Of a stretch of DNA of 47,895 bases, positions 33,781-41,530 are shown piece by piece. Within the stretch, counting starts at the first letter, position 1, and the number at the start of each line of letters is the position of its first letter. This DNA is from Rhodospirillales bacterium (GTDB lineage Bacteria; Pseudomonadota; Alphaproteobacteria; Acetobacterales; Acetobacteraceae): NCBI GenBank assembly GCA_028288785.1, contig JAQGHV010000055.1:1-47895 (forward strand), read 5' to 3'. The position numbers and the translations under genes are program-made. A model generated the notes under the pieces. That model saw only the letters and a list, made by a program, of their open reading frames with translations, made no database searches and was not told the DNA's origin.

Positions 33781-34038
33781 GTGAATTCAGAAGCGAATGC
33801 AGAACTTTTACCAGATCAGACGATCGACGTCCGTGCAGAGCTCTGCCCGATGACCTTCGTCCATGTGCGTCTGGCGCTCGATCGTTTACCGGCAGGTGCC
33901 AAGCTCGGGGTCCTGCTGCGTGGCGAGGAAGCGAGGCGGAACGTGCCACGCACGGCGCTTGACCAGGGCCATCAACTATTGTCGATGGACGATCTCGCGG
34001 ACGAAACCACCCGCCTCGTTATTCAGAAGAAAGGTTGA
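33781..34038 (+). CDS. TusA/SirA-family sulfur-carrier-like protein
   Basis: An 85-residue protein with the TusA fold: IDVRAELCPMTFVHVRLALDRL, then GAKLGVLLRGEEARRNVPRTAL. TusA proteins pass persulfide sulfur on a cysteine in a C-P-x-P motif. Here the cysteine is kept but the motif reads C-P-M-T, so the second proline is missing. A divergent role is possible. GTG start at 33781 with AAAGGAAAG six bases upstream. Its last 20 bases overlap the convergent rimI gene. Confidence 0.85.
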   Translation: MNSEANAELLPDQTIDVRAELCPMTFVHVRLALDRLPAGAKLGVLLRGEEARRNVPRTALDQGHQLLSMDDLADETTRLVIQKKG

Positions 34039-34480
34039 GGCGCAGCACCAAGGCATCGGCGCCGTCTGAGTAGTACCGCCGCCGCCGCCCAACCTCAGCG
34101 GCGCCGGCCTGCCGGTACAGGGCCAGCGCGGCGTGGTTGCCCTCGGCGACCTCAAGGAACAATGCCGCGGCACTGCGCTCCCGCGCCGCCTGTTGCGTGG
34201 CCTCCAGAAGGGCGCGGGCGACACCAATGCGCCTGGCCAAGGGGCGCACCGCCAGTGTCAGGATTTCGGCCTCTCCGGCCGCCGCACGTGCCAGGACGAA
34301 GCCCAGGGGCTCCTCTCCGAACGGGGGCGGGCCGGATAGCGCGAGAACCCCGAAGCCGCCCTCCGCCTCGACCATGAGGGCGAGCGCCGAAGGTCCCCAG
34401 CGTTCGGGGCGCGCAAAGGCTTCTGCGTGGATGGCAGCCAGTACCGGCGCCTCAGCGGCAAGAGCCGGCCGCAGGATCAC
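34019..34480 (-). CDS. rimI: Ribosomal-protein-alanine N-acetyltransferase RimI-like
   Basis: A 153-residue GNAT enzyme. The acetyl-CoA loop is in LTLAVRPLARRIGVARALLEA (R-x-x-G-x-A variant), with FLEVAEGNHAALALYRQAGAAEVGRRRRYY typical of RimI (two blocks). It acetylates N-terminal Ala of ribosomal protein S18 in E. coli; target breadth differs in other bacteria. The GTG start overlaps the tsaB stop (GTGA), a tsaB-rimI arrangement common in bacteria. Confidence 0.88.
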   Translation of the reverse strand: MILRPALAAEAPVLAAIHAEAFARPERWGPSALALMVEAEGGFGVLALSGPPPFGEEPLGFVLARAAAGEAEILTLAVRPLARRIGVARALLEATQQAARERSAAALFLEVAEGNHAALALYRQAGAAEVGRRRRYYSDGADALVLRLNLSSE

Positions 34481-35136
34481 GCGCCGCGCACCGCCGGCGG
34501 CTCCGCATAGAGCGGCGTGGCATCGCGCGGTGGCAACGCACCGGCCAGTCGTGCCGCAGCTATCACTGCGAGTGCCGAAGCCTCCGGGAGTCGGGCATCG
34601 GTCAGCATCGCATCGAGGTCACGCGCCGCCAGCCGCGCCGCTACCCCAGCCGCCGCGTCGCCGACGATCGCGACAGGACCGGGCGGCCTCGGCAGGGCAT
34701 CGAGTGCCAGGATCTGAGGCTGGCCTTCAGGCGTCGCGCTGCCGGGCGCGAAACACTCGAGCACGATGCTTCCGCGCTTGTTGTCGATGACCGACCACAC
34801 CGCGCGCTGCCGGCCTTGCGCCGCCGGCAGCGCCGCAACCAGCGCCTCCCCGGTTGTGACGCCGACCAGCGGGACCCCAGCCGCGGCGGCCAGGCCCTCG
34901 GCCAGCGACAGCGCGGCGCGCAGCCCGGTGAAGCCGCCCGGCCCCACCCCGACCGCGACCGCGTCCAGCGCAGTGGCCGCGACCTCAGCCCGCGCCAATA
35001 CTTCGGCCACCAGCGGCGGCAGCAGCGCCGCCTGGCCACGGGCGGCGTCACGGCTCGCCTCCGCGAGGATGGTTCCATCCGACCAGATCGCTGCCGAGCA
35101 GCGGGCGAGCGCGCCTTCGATCGCGAGAATCAGCAT
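34477..35136 (-). CDS. tsaB: tRNA t6A biosynthesis protein TsaB
   Basis: A 219-residue ASKHA-fold protein (YeaZ). Hallmarks are MLILAIEGALARCSAAIW, the AVGVGPGGFTGLRAALSLAEGLA segment (two blocks), and VIDNKRGSIVLECF. It scaffolds TsaD/TsaE in making t6A37 on ANN-decoding tRNAs. ATG at 35136. It heads a two-gene unit with rimI. The 138 bases to the next gene on the right show nothing else. Confidence 0.93.
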   Translation of the reverse strand: MLILAIEGALARCSAAIWSDGTILAEASRDAARGQAALLPPLVAEVLARAEVAATALDAVAVGVGPGGFTGLRAALSLAEGLAAAAGVPLVGVTTGEALVAALPAAQGRQRAVWSVIDNKRGSIVLECFAPGSATPEGQPQILALDALPRPPGPVAIVGDAAAGVAARLAARDLDAMLTDARLPEASALAVIAAARLAGALPPRDATPLYAEPPAVRGA

Positions 35137-35274
35137 TCCCGGCTCCTACCCTGGCCAGGCGGCAGCGGCAAACATCGGCCACCGGTTCCAAGCGCGAAAC
35201 TTTCAGATGCAGGCCCCATGAAGCCGCGCCATGCTGGCCTTGCCATGTAATGAAAACCGGAGAGAAACCAGTCC

Positions 35275-36181
35275 ATGCGCAAACTTGCCGCGGCCTTCGC
35301 GATACTGATTGCCGTTCACAGCGGCAGCGCAGACCGCGCCGGAATTCCCGGGGCTGCGCGGCCTCACCACCATCCAGGCCTATATCGGCTTCATAGGACG
35401 GACCGCGGCGATCGCCGAATGCGGCTTCACCGAGCCTTACGTCGCCGAGCTGATGGCGAATGTCGGGCGTGAGCTCGCCCAGGCAGGCGTGACGCTGACC
35501 CCCGGTGCCGAGCAGGTCCAGATGACCGACGGCCTCCTGCTGCGCAGCCCAGGCTACACGCCGGGCCTGCCCACGCTTGCGATCACCGCGGGCACGCTGA
35601 GCGTCAGCGCCGGCGGGACTTCAATCTGCGCGGCGGCCATCGGCTTCGTGCTGCGTGCCAGCGGCACCGGCGTCAACATCACCGCTACGGGCAACCGCTT
35701 CGACGGCGAGGTCGCAGTGTGGATCGACGACGCGGCGCAGCTGCGCGATGCCACATCAATCCCGGCCGCCGTCCGCGGGTCCATCCTGCAGACCATCCAA
35801 GGTCTCGTGCGCTCCATCACGGCGGCCAATGCCATGGCAGCGGCGTGTCCCGGGCCGCTGAACGCCGTGCCGAACGTACCCCCGCGCTTCACCTGCACCT
35901 GTTCTGCGTCGGCCGCTTCCACGGTCGCGCCGATCTGGGGCATCGATGTCTACACCGACGACAGCTCGGTCTGCGTGGCGGCGGTGCACGCCGGCGCGAT
36001 CGGACCGCGCGGTGGCACGGTGACGGTCTCCCGCGCCCAGGGGCAGCAGAGCTACCCGGGCGGCGCGCGCAACGGCGTCGTCTCGAACAGCTACGGCCCG
36101 TGGCAGCAGAGCTTCCGCGTGACCGGCCCGGGTGGTGCCGCGCAGCCGCCGGCCGTGAACAACCAGCGGGTTACCAAGTAG
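35275..36181 (+). CDS. Secreted LCCL-domain protein, apparent frameshift in signal peptide
   Basis: The ATG at 35275, with GGAGAG 17 bases upstream, opens MRKLAAAFAIL, the start of a signal peptide, but this frame becomes nonsense after about 12 codons. Dropping one base of ATT near 35308-35310 joins it to the long frame (from 35309) as ...AIL-MPFTAAAQ/TAPEF, a perfect signal peptide with AxA-type cleavage. The mature part has an unrecognised region (about 1-185), then a C-terminal LCCL domain: WGIDVYTDDSSVCVAAVHAG, GGTVTVSRAQGQQSYPGGARNG, GPWQQSFRV. LCCL domains are best known in animal coagulation-factor-C-like and cochlin proteins and are sparse in bacteria. Function unknown. As read, only a leaderless form from TTG 35309 could be made. 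Confidence 0.7.
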
Positions 36182-36292
36182 CCGGCGAAGCACCCCCGCG
36201 TCGGCGGCCGTGCCACCGACGCCAGCCGGGGCATGATCGCTGGACGAAAGCGCGCCAGCCTGCAGCGATAAACTCGCGCTTTGCTTCGCGGC

Positions 36293-37120
36293 CTATACCG
36301 CCAGTTCCACCATCACGGGCACATGGTCCGAAGCGCGTTCCCACCCCCGCGCCGCCTTCAGGATGGTGTGGGCGTGCAGCCCCGGCGCAAGGTCCGGGCT
36401 TACCCAGACATGGTCGAGGCGCCGGCCGCGATCGGCGGCTTCCCAATCACGCGCTCGGTAGGACCACCACGTGTACAGCTTCTGATCGGTCGGCACGAAG
36501 TGGCGCAGCGCGTCGTGCCACGACCCCGCCCGCTGCCAGGCGTTGATGGCCTCGACCTCCACCGGCGTGTGCGAGACCACGGCACGAAGCTGCTTGTGCG
36601 ACCAGACATCGTGTTCGAGTGGCGCGATGTTGAGGTCGCCCACCAGGACGCTGCGCCGTGCCTGGCCGAGCGCCGCGTTCCAGGCTGTTGCCTCCGCGAC
36701 GAAGTCCAGCTTGTGGCCGAACTTCACGTTCAGCGCGCGGTCGGGAATGTCGCCCCCCGCCGGAACATAAAAATCATGCACGTCGATCGGCCCCGAGGGT
36801 GTCTGGAGCGTCACGCCGAGATGGCGGCAGTCGCCCTTCTCGCACCAGTTCGGGTCGTCGGCGCGCACCTTGAACGGGATGCGCGAGAGGATCGCGACCC
36901 CGTTGTAGCCCTTCATGCCGCGATGGGCGATGTGCTCGAAGCCGAAGGCGCGCAGACCCTCGACCGGAAACAGGTCGTCGGGGCACTTGGTTTCCTGCAG
37001 GCAGATCACGTCGGGTGCGAGGTCGCGCACGAGATCGCCCACCAACGGCAGCCGAAGGCGAACCGAGTTGATATTCCAAGTCGCGACCTTGAGGGTGCGG
37101 CGTGCGGGAGCGCTGGGCAT
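36293..37120 (-). CDS. xthA: Exodeoxyribonuclease III
   Basis: A 275-residue ExoIII/AP endonuclease of the EEP superfamily. Active-site blocks are ATWNINSVR, CLQETKCPDDLFP, KGYNGVAILSR, HDFYVPAGGD, VGDLNIAPLEHDVW, RRLDHVWVSPDL and SDHVPVMVEL. It cuts DNA 5' of abasic sites and trims 3' blocks in base-excision repair. ATG 37120 is used, with AAGGCGA eight bases upstream; the longer open frame lacks family similarity. Confidence 0.95.
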   Translation of the reverse strand: MPSAPARRTLKVATWNINSVRLRLPLVGDLVRDLAPDVICLQETKCPDDLFPVEGLRAFGFEHIAHRGMKGYNGVAILSRIPFKVRADDPNWCEKGDCRHLGVTLQTPSGPIDVHDFYVPAGGDIPDRALNVKFGHKLDFVAEATAWNAALGQARRSVLVGDLNIAPLEHDVWSHKQLRAVVSHTPVEVEAINAWQRAGSWHDALRHFVPTDQKLYTWWSYRARDWEAADRGRRLDHVWVSPDLAPGLHAHTILKAARGWERASDHVPVMVELAV

Positions 37121-37151
37121 AGGGGTCGCCTTCAGGAAAGCCGGAGCCGGT

Positions 37152-37575
37152 TCAGCCCGCGGAGCAGCGAAGCCGGGTCCAACTGTAGCGCGGGGCGTCT
37201 GGCAGGCCGGCGAAACGCACCCAGGTCTCGGCCAAGACGGTGCCGCCCGCTTCCAGCGTGACGAGGTTGAAGGCGGTACGGAAAGGGCCGGCCGTACCAG
37301 GCATCGGCTCCGGAACCTGCCGGAAGGACAGTCCCGATGGGAGCGGCGCCAACTCGGAGCGAGCTTTCGCCGCCGTTCCCGCCACGGAGAACCAGCTCGG
37401 CGACGAACCCGTCGCCGACATGGACGCTCCACGTGCCGCCGGAGGTGACGCCCACCGCGAGGTTCTGTTCGATCACGCTACAGGCGCGGGGTGCGTCGGT
37501 GGCAGCCGCGCCGGTCGCGATGAGGAATGCGGCCGGGATGATGAGGCATAGATGACAGGCGCGGGCACAAGGCAT
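37152..37575 (-). pseudogene. Small exported hypothetical protein with apparent frameshift
   Basis: From ATG 37575 the frame starts with a signal-peptide-like segment (CLIIPAAFLIATGAAA) and continues sensibly through GTWSVHVGDGFVAELVLRGG. After that the continuation becomes Arg/Pro-rich. A second frame one base over gives LPSGLSFRQVPEPMPGTAGP, RTAFNLVTLEAGGTVLAETW and ends CSAG at 37152. Joining the two near 37360-37400 gives one exported protein of about 140 residues. No family recognised. A sequencing error, true pseudogene or misjudged frame are all possible. Confidence 0.45.
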
Positions 37576-37666
37576 CGGACTAGCCCTTTGATCAAACAGC
37601 CGCTGATCGTCGGGCGAAAGGCAGGCGCCACGGCCAGCACCTGGCCAGCGGCGCCTTCATCCCAGG

Positions 37667-38353
37667 TCAAACGATCTTGACGACCACGGTGCCAACGCCC
37701 TCGACCACGCCTTCCAGCAGGTCGCCACGCTCGACCGCCGCAACATTCTCCGGCGTGCCGGTCATGATGAGGTCGCCAGGTGCGAGGGTCACGAGCTGGG
37801 AGAGGTTCGCGATCACCTCCGGCACCGACCAGATCAGCTTGGATAGGTCAGAGGTCTGCCGGACCTTGCCATTGACCTTGAGTTCGATGAGGCCCTTCGA
37901 GACATCGATGCCGGCAACCGGAACCAGCGCGCCCATCGGCGCAGAATGATCAAAGCCCTTGCCCATGTCCCAGGGGCGGCCAGTCTTCTTCGCTTCGTTC
38001 TGCAGATCACGCCGGGTCATGTCGAGGCCGGCGCAATAGCCCCAGACGTGGCTCAGCGCATCCGCCACCGCGATGTTGGCGCCGCCGACGCCGATGGCGA
38101 CGACCAGCTCCATCTCATGGTGCAACTGCTTCGACTGCGGCGGATAGGGCATGTCGGCGCCGTTGATGACCAGCGCATCGGCGGGCTTTGTGAAATAGAA
38201 CGGCGGCTCGCGGGTGGGGTCGCTGCCCATCTCGATCGCGTGCTCGGCGTAGTTGCGGCCCACGCAGAAGATGCGCCGAACCGGGAACAGGGCGTCGCTT
38301 CCAGCGATGGGCAGCGCGGCGACGGGAGAAGGGGGGACGACATAGGAGGGCAA
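37667..38353 (-). CDS. Fumarylacetoacetate hydrolase family protein
   Basis: A 228-residue FAH-fold enzyme, the length of the fumarylpyruvate hydrolase/YcgM group. Landmarks are IFCVGRNYAEHAIEMG, FYFTKPADALV, HHEMELVVAIG (metal-ligand Glu), GYCAGLDMTRRDLQ, KGFDHSAPMG, and DLIMTGTPENVAAVERGD (split). It uses Mg/Mn to split a C-C bond in an acylpyruvate or decarboxylate an oxaloacetate-type substrate. The start is most likely TTG 38353, with GGAGAT seven bases upstream; no ATG fits. Confidence 0.9.
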   Translation of the reverse strand: MPSYVVPPSPVAALPIAGSDALFPVRRIFCVGRNYAEHAIEMGSDPTREPPFYFTKPADALVINGADMPYPPQSKQLHHEMELVVAIGVGGANIAVADALSHVWGYCAGLDMTRRDLQNEAKKTGRPWDMGKGFDHSAPMGALVPVAGIDVSKGLIELKVNGKVRQTSDLSKLIWSVPEVIANLSQLVTLAPGDLIMTGTPENVAAVERGDLLEGVVEGVGTVVVKIV

Positions 38354-38420
38354 GGGTGATCTCCGGGGCTGGTGCGCGCGGGACGATAGCGGCGCGCCCG
38401 GCCCGCGCAACCCATGCCCC

Positions 38421-38537
38421 AAAAAAAGCGCCCGGTCAGGGGGGTGACCGGGCGCCAGGCACGTTTTTCCGATCGGATTGGTCGGGCGAGCCGGGAGGGG
38501 AGCCCGGTCTCGTCCACCGGCGCTTAGTGGCCAGCCT
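38421..38537 (-). ncRNA. Candidate small RNA with C-rich hairpin loops
   Basis: On the minus strand an extended -10 box (TGC-TATAAT, 38550-38542) is followed by about 115 bases ending in an intrinsic terminator. Predicted stems in order: CCAC/GTGG; an 8-bp stem GAG-CCGGG/CCCGG-CUC with one bulged A and loop CUCCCCU; a short CCGA/UCGG stem; an A-rich linker; then the terminator stem with a CCCCCC loop and T7 tail. No reading frame of note lies inside. C-rich loops of this kind can pair with ribosome-binding sites. I cannot assign it to a known family. Confidence 0.55.
38428..38455 (-). terminator. Intrinsic terminator with C6 loop
   Basis: A perfect 11-bp stem (GCGCCCGGTCA 38428-38438 with TGACCGGGCGC 38445-38455) and 6-base loop, followed on the minus strand by seven T residues (38427-38421). 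It would end the candidate small RNA and any readthrough from the amidotransferase gene. Confidence 0.93.
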
Positions 38538-38541
38538 CAAG

Positions 38542-38550
38542 ATTATAGCA
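38542..38550 (-). promoter_or_regulatory. Extended -10 promoter of candidate small RNA
   Basis: Minus strand TGCTATAAT: consensus -10 hexamer plus the TGn extension. No good -35 element at 16-18 bases (GTGAAT at 17). Predicted transcript start about 38535-38537. Confidence 0.55.
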
Positions 38551-38634
38551 AGGCGATGAGACAAATTCACGTACTGATTTCATTTTAGACGCGCATCCAC
38601 GCATCTCTGCCATTCGACCAGCGCGGGTACTGTC

Positions 38635-39453
38635 CTATTCGGCGGCGAGGGGCACATTGATCGAACCAGCAGCACGGCGCGCTGCCCAGGCCCGACAGGC
38701 ATCGCCGAAGACTTCGAAAATGCGGCAACTCGACTGGTCGCGTTCCCAGTCATATTCGGGATGCCACTGCACGCCGAGCAGGTAGCCCGCGGCATCGGGG
38801 CAGGTCACAGCTTCGACCGTGCCATCCGGCGCCCAGGCTTCCGCATTCAACCGGGGAGCCAGGCGCTGGACCCCCTGATTGTGCAGCGAATTGACCGGCA
38901 GCGCGGCAGCGCCACCCAGCATCGCGGCGAGTTGGCCGTTGCCGGCGAGCCGGACGGCGTGGGCCTTGCCGACGCGCACGGACGGCAGCGCTTGGTCGGA
39001 CGGCGTCGAATGGTCCATGCGGCCATCGAGGTCCTGGATGCGCTGGTCCAGGCTCCCGCCGAGGGCGACGTTGAGTTCCTGCATGCCCCGGCAGATCGCC
39101 AGCAGCGGCAGCCCCGCCTCCACCGCGGCGCGGATCAGCGGCAGGGTCGTCGAATCCCGCTGCAGGTCTTCAGGCGTTCCCGGCGCGTGGTCAGGGCCCT
39201 CATAATGGCCCGGCCAGACGTTGCTTCGGCTGCCGGTGAGGATCAGGCCGTCGAGGCGAGGCAGCAAGTCCGCCACCACCTCGGGTCCCGCCGCCGGCAG
39301 CAGAACGGGCAACCCGCCCACAGGACCGAGCACGACGTGCACATAGCTGTTGGACGCAGCGTGGTTCGGCGTGCCGAACGTGCCGAATGCCTTGACGCAG
39401 CAGGAGATACCGATGAGTGGCCGCATGATTGTGTGATCGTGGAGCCTGGCCAT
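38635..39453 (-). CDS. Gamma-glutamyl-gamma-aminobutyrate hydrolase family protein (class I amidotransferase-like)
   Basis: A 272-residue class-I glutamine-amidotransferase-like hydrolase of the PuuD/peptidase C26 type. The nucleophile Cys is in LLAICRGMQELNVALGG and the His-Glu pair in GVQWHPEYDW; LILTGSRSNVWPGHY and NSLHNQGVQRL are family blocks. PuuD cleaves gamma-glutamyl-GABA in putrescine breakdown, but no other puu genes are nearby, so the substrate is open. Start ATG 39453 or, nine codons later, ATG 39426 (MRPLIGISCC); neither has a clear ribosome site. The gene is followed by a candidate small RNA and terminator. Confidence 0.88.
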   Translation of the reverse strand: MARLHDHTIMRPLIGISCCVKAFGTFGTPNHAASNSYVHVVLGPVGGLPVLLPAAGPEVVADLLPRLDGLILTGSRSNVWPGHYEGPDHAPGTPEDLQRDSTTLPLIRAAVEAGLPLLAICRGMQELNVALGGSLDQRIQDLDGRMDHSTPSDQALPSVRVGKAHAVRLAGNGQLAAMLGGAAALPVNSLHNQGVQRLAPRLNAEAWAPDGTVEAVTCPDAAGYLLGVQWHPEYDWERDQSSCRIFEVFGDACRAWAARRAAGSINVPLAAE

Positions 39454-39520
39454 GGCGCAATCAAGGCATGGTAACGGTTTAAAACATGGTTCCCAGCCGG
39501 ATTGCGCGATGGGCAGTCAC

Positions 39521-40225
39521 TCAGCGCCGCTTCCAGGTCAGGACGAGCACATCACGCGCTGAAGGCTGCGTCGCATCCACGGGCTCGATCGGGCTGACGC
39601 CATGCCGGACGCGCCGGTCATCCAGGATCGCGCTGTCCAGCGCGTCGAGCAGTGTAAACTTGGCCACGAGGCGACCATCGAGCGATTGCACCAGCGTCTC
39701 ACCTCCCGCGAGGTTCGTCCGGCGCAGCATCGCGATGATGACGAGGTCCACGCCATCCTGGTGCACGCCCTCGGGCGTGGGGTAGCCGGGCGCACCGGGT
39801 GCGGCCTGGATACGGAACTGATGCGCCTCCACGAACCAGCGTTGCGCGCCGGCCAGGCTATCGGCCAGTCCGCGCCCAAGATCGAGCATGGCGAGCAGCG
39901 CGGCATTGGTGCCGATCGCGTCCTCGATCGGCGCGAACCAGCGATCGACGCCGCCATTGAGCGAGTTGTGCACCGTGGCCTGGAAATGCGGCAGGTGCTC
40001 GCCGCGGGTATGACCCGCGATGCCCGGTTCGGCCGCGAAATTGGCGATCCGCCGCTGCCGGTAGCGGCCGCCATCCCGCATGTGGTTGTCGGTTTCGAGC
40101 CGGTCCCAGCTTGCGACGAATTCGGGCAGGCTCGCGACGGCATCACCAAGCAGCGCCGCCATCTGGGCGCCACTGAGGTGCAGGAAGCCATGATCGGCGA
40201 TGGCTGCGGTAAGATCAGCGCTCAT
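39521..40225 (-). CDS. 2-oxoglutarate/Fe(II) dioxygenase family protein
   Basis: A 234-residue protein of the 2OG-Fe dioxygenase family (PF10014-like), which includes bacterial amino-acid hydroxylases such as isoleucine 4-hydroxylase. The iron motif H-x-D is in EGVHQDGVDLVIIAMLRR, and a second His with Arg nearby in DRRVRHGVSPIEP. Substrate unknown, possibly a free amino acid. Its ATG overlaps the stop of the upstream iron-sulfur protein gene (ATGA), so the two are co-translated. Confidence 0.85.
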   Translation of the reverse strand: MSADLTAAIADHGFLHLSGAQMAALLGDAVASLPEFVASWDRLETDNHMRDGGRYRQRRIANFAAEPGIAGHTRGEHLPHFQATVHNSLNGGVDRWFAPIEDAIGTNAALLAMLDLGRGLADSLAGAQRWFVEAHQFRIQAAPGAPGYPTPEGVHQDGVDLVIIAMLRRTNLAGGETLVQSLDGRLVAKFTLLDALDSAILDDRRVRHGVSPIEPVDATQPSARDVLVLTWKRR

Positions 40226-40983
40226 GGCGCGTCGCCGATCGCGGGCAGGTCGTGCTCGATGCCCGCCAGCACTTCGGCCACATGGCGCACCTTGACCGGC
40301 GATCCCTCACGCTTGAGCCGCCCGGCCATGTTCAGCAGGCAACCGAGATCGCCGGCGAGCAGCGTCTGCGCGCCGGTAGCGGTGATGTCGCGCGTCTTGT
40401 CGGTGACCATGCGCGTCGAGATCTCGGGGTACTTCACGCAGAAGGTGCCGCCGAAGCCGCAGCAGATTTCCGGCTCGGACATCTCCTTCAGCGTCAGGCC
40501 GGGGATGCTCGCGAGCAGGGATCGCGGCTGCGCCTTGACGCCAAGCTCGCGCAGGCCCGAGCAGCTGTCGTGGTAGGTGACAATGCCGGCATGCTCCGCC
40601 GCAACCGTCGTGACGCCCATCACATCGGTGAGAAAGGCGACGAGTTCATGGGTCTTGGCGGACAATGCTTCCGCCCGGCCGCGGTATTCGGGATCGTCCT
40701 CGAACAGCGACGGGTAGTGGTGGCTGATCATCGCGCCGCAGGAGCCGGAGGGCACGACCACGTGGTCGTAGCCGGTGAAGGCGTCCACGACGCCGCGAGC
40801 GATTTCCCGCGCCGTGGGGCGGTCGCCGGCATTGTAGGCGGGCTGGCCGCAGCAGGTCTGGGCGTCGGGGACCGTGACCACACACCCGGCGCGCTCCAGC
40901 AGGCCGATCGCCGCGAAGCCGACGCTGGGGCGATACAGGTCAACGAGGCAGGTGACGAACAGGGCAATGCGCGGCTGGGCCAT
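40222..40983 (-). CDS. LutA/YkgE-like cysteine-rich iron-sulfur oxidoreductase subunit
   Basis: A 253-residue protein with two CCG domains: AQTCCGQPAYNAGDR near residue 43 and EPEICCGFGGTFCVKYPEIS near residue 172, plus VPSGSCGAMI. This matches LutA/YkgE or the GlcF-type C-terminal unit, which with LutB and LutC oxidises L-lactate. Neither lutB nor lutC is adjacent. Instead it is coupled to a dioxygenase gene, an uncommon pairing. It probably transfers electrons from a hydroxy-acid dehydrogenase. Confidence 0.88.
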   Translation of the reverse strand: MAQPRIALFVTCLVDLYRPSVGFAAIGLLERAGCVVTVPDAQTCCGQPAYNAGDRPTAREIARGVVDAFTGYDHVVVPSGSCGAMISHHYPSLFEDDPEYRGRAEALSAKTHELVAFLTDVMGVTTVAAEHAGIVTYHDSCSGLRELGVKAQPRSLLASIPGLTLKEMSEPEICCGFGGTFCVKYPEISTRMVTDKTRDITATGAQTLLAGDLGCLLNMAGRLKREGSPVKVRHVAEVLAGIEHDLPAIGDAP

Positions 40984-41050
40984 GTGCGGAGATTAGAGGC
41001 CAATGCGCCGGCGTTACCAGTGCCTCTCAGGTGTTGCCGGCGCGCGCCAG

Positions 41051-41066
41051 TGTTTCACGTGACGCA
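41051..41066. promoter_or_regulatory. parS: parS-like ParB-binding site 2
   Basis: TGTTTCACGTGACGCA matches the parS consensus TGTTTCACGTGAAACA at 14 of 16 positions, including the central TTTCACGTGA. It lies in the gene-free stretch 40984-41233, where I see no other feature, about 9.3 kb past parB. Confidence 0.7.
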
Positions 41067-41233
41067 TGGATGGAGGGATGCTCGACCAATGCTGGCGACG
41101 AGGGATGCCGCAGTTGGCGGCCTCGGAAGTCACCCGAGCTGAAAGCGATCGACTCGTGCGACTGCTTGGCACCGCCGAAAACGCCGCCAGCGACGAACGC
41201 CGAGCGTGCGGCCGACGCCTTACGCTGAGCCCA

Positions 41234-41440
41234 CTACCAGATGGCGTTCTTTTTCGCGGCTGGCTGGCGCAATGCCAAGGTAGCGGCGCCGACGCCGGCT
41301 CCGATCGAGAGCACTCCAAACACCGGGGCCGCATACATCGCGGGGTTGCCCTGGACGCCAAACAGAGCCGAGCCCACCGAGGCGAAGCCGGCCACCGCAG
41401 CGCTGGCAGCAATAGCGGCGAGAGCAGAAACTGAGGTCAT
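41234..41440 (-). CDS. Small membrane protein, unknown
   Basis: A 68-residue protein with two hydrophobic stretches (SALAAIAASAAVAGFASVG and YAAPVFGVLSIGAGVGAATLAL) and a short basic C-terminus (PAAKKNAIW). No family recognised. GGGAGAG lies seven bases before the ATG at 41440, supporting it as a real gene. It is preceded at 41531 by the terminator of the Tim44-like gene, so it probably has its own promoter in 41441-41530. Confidence 0.6.
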   Translation of the reverse strand: MTSVSALAAIAASAAVAGFASVGSALFGVQGNPAMYAAPVFGVLSIGAGVGAATLALRQPAAKKNAIW

Positions 41441-41530
41441 CGGTACTCTCCCAAACTGGAGGGCGAATGCGGCAAGCATGCCATTGGTTCGCCATGATTA
41501 CGCCATATTTGGGGATCGGGCACGAAAAAA

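Noticed and set aside
40984-41233. Plus-strand open frames starting near 41031 and 41066 beside the second parS
   Set aside because: They run into the antisense of the small membrane protein gene, change composition along their length and lack ribosome sites.
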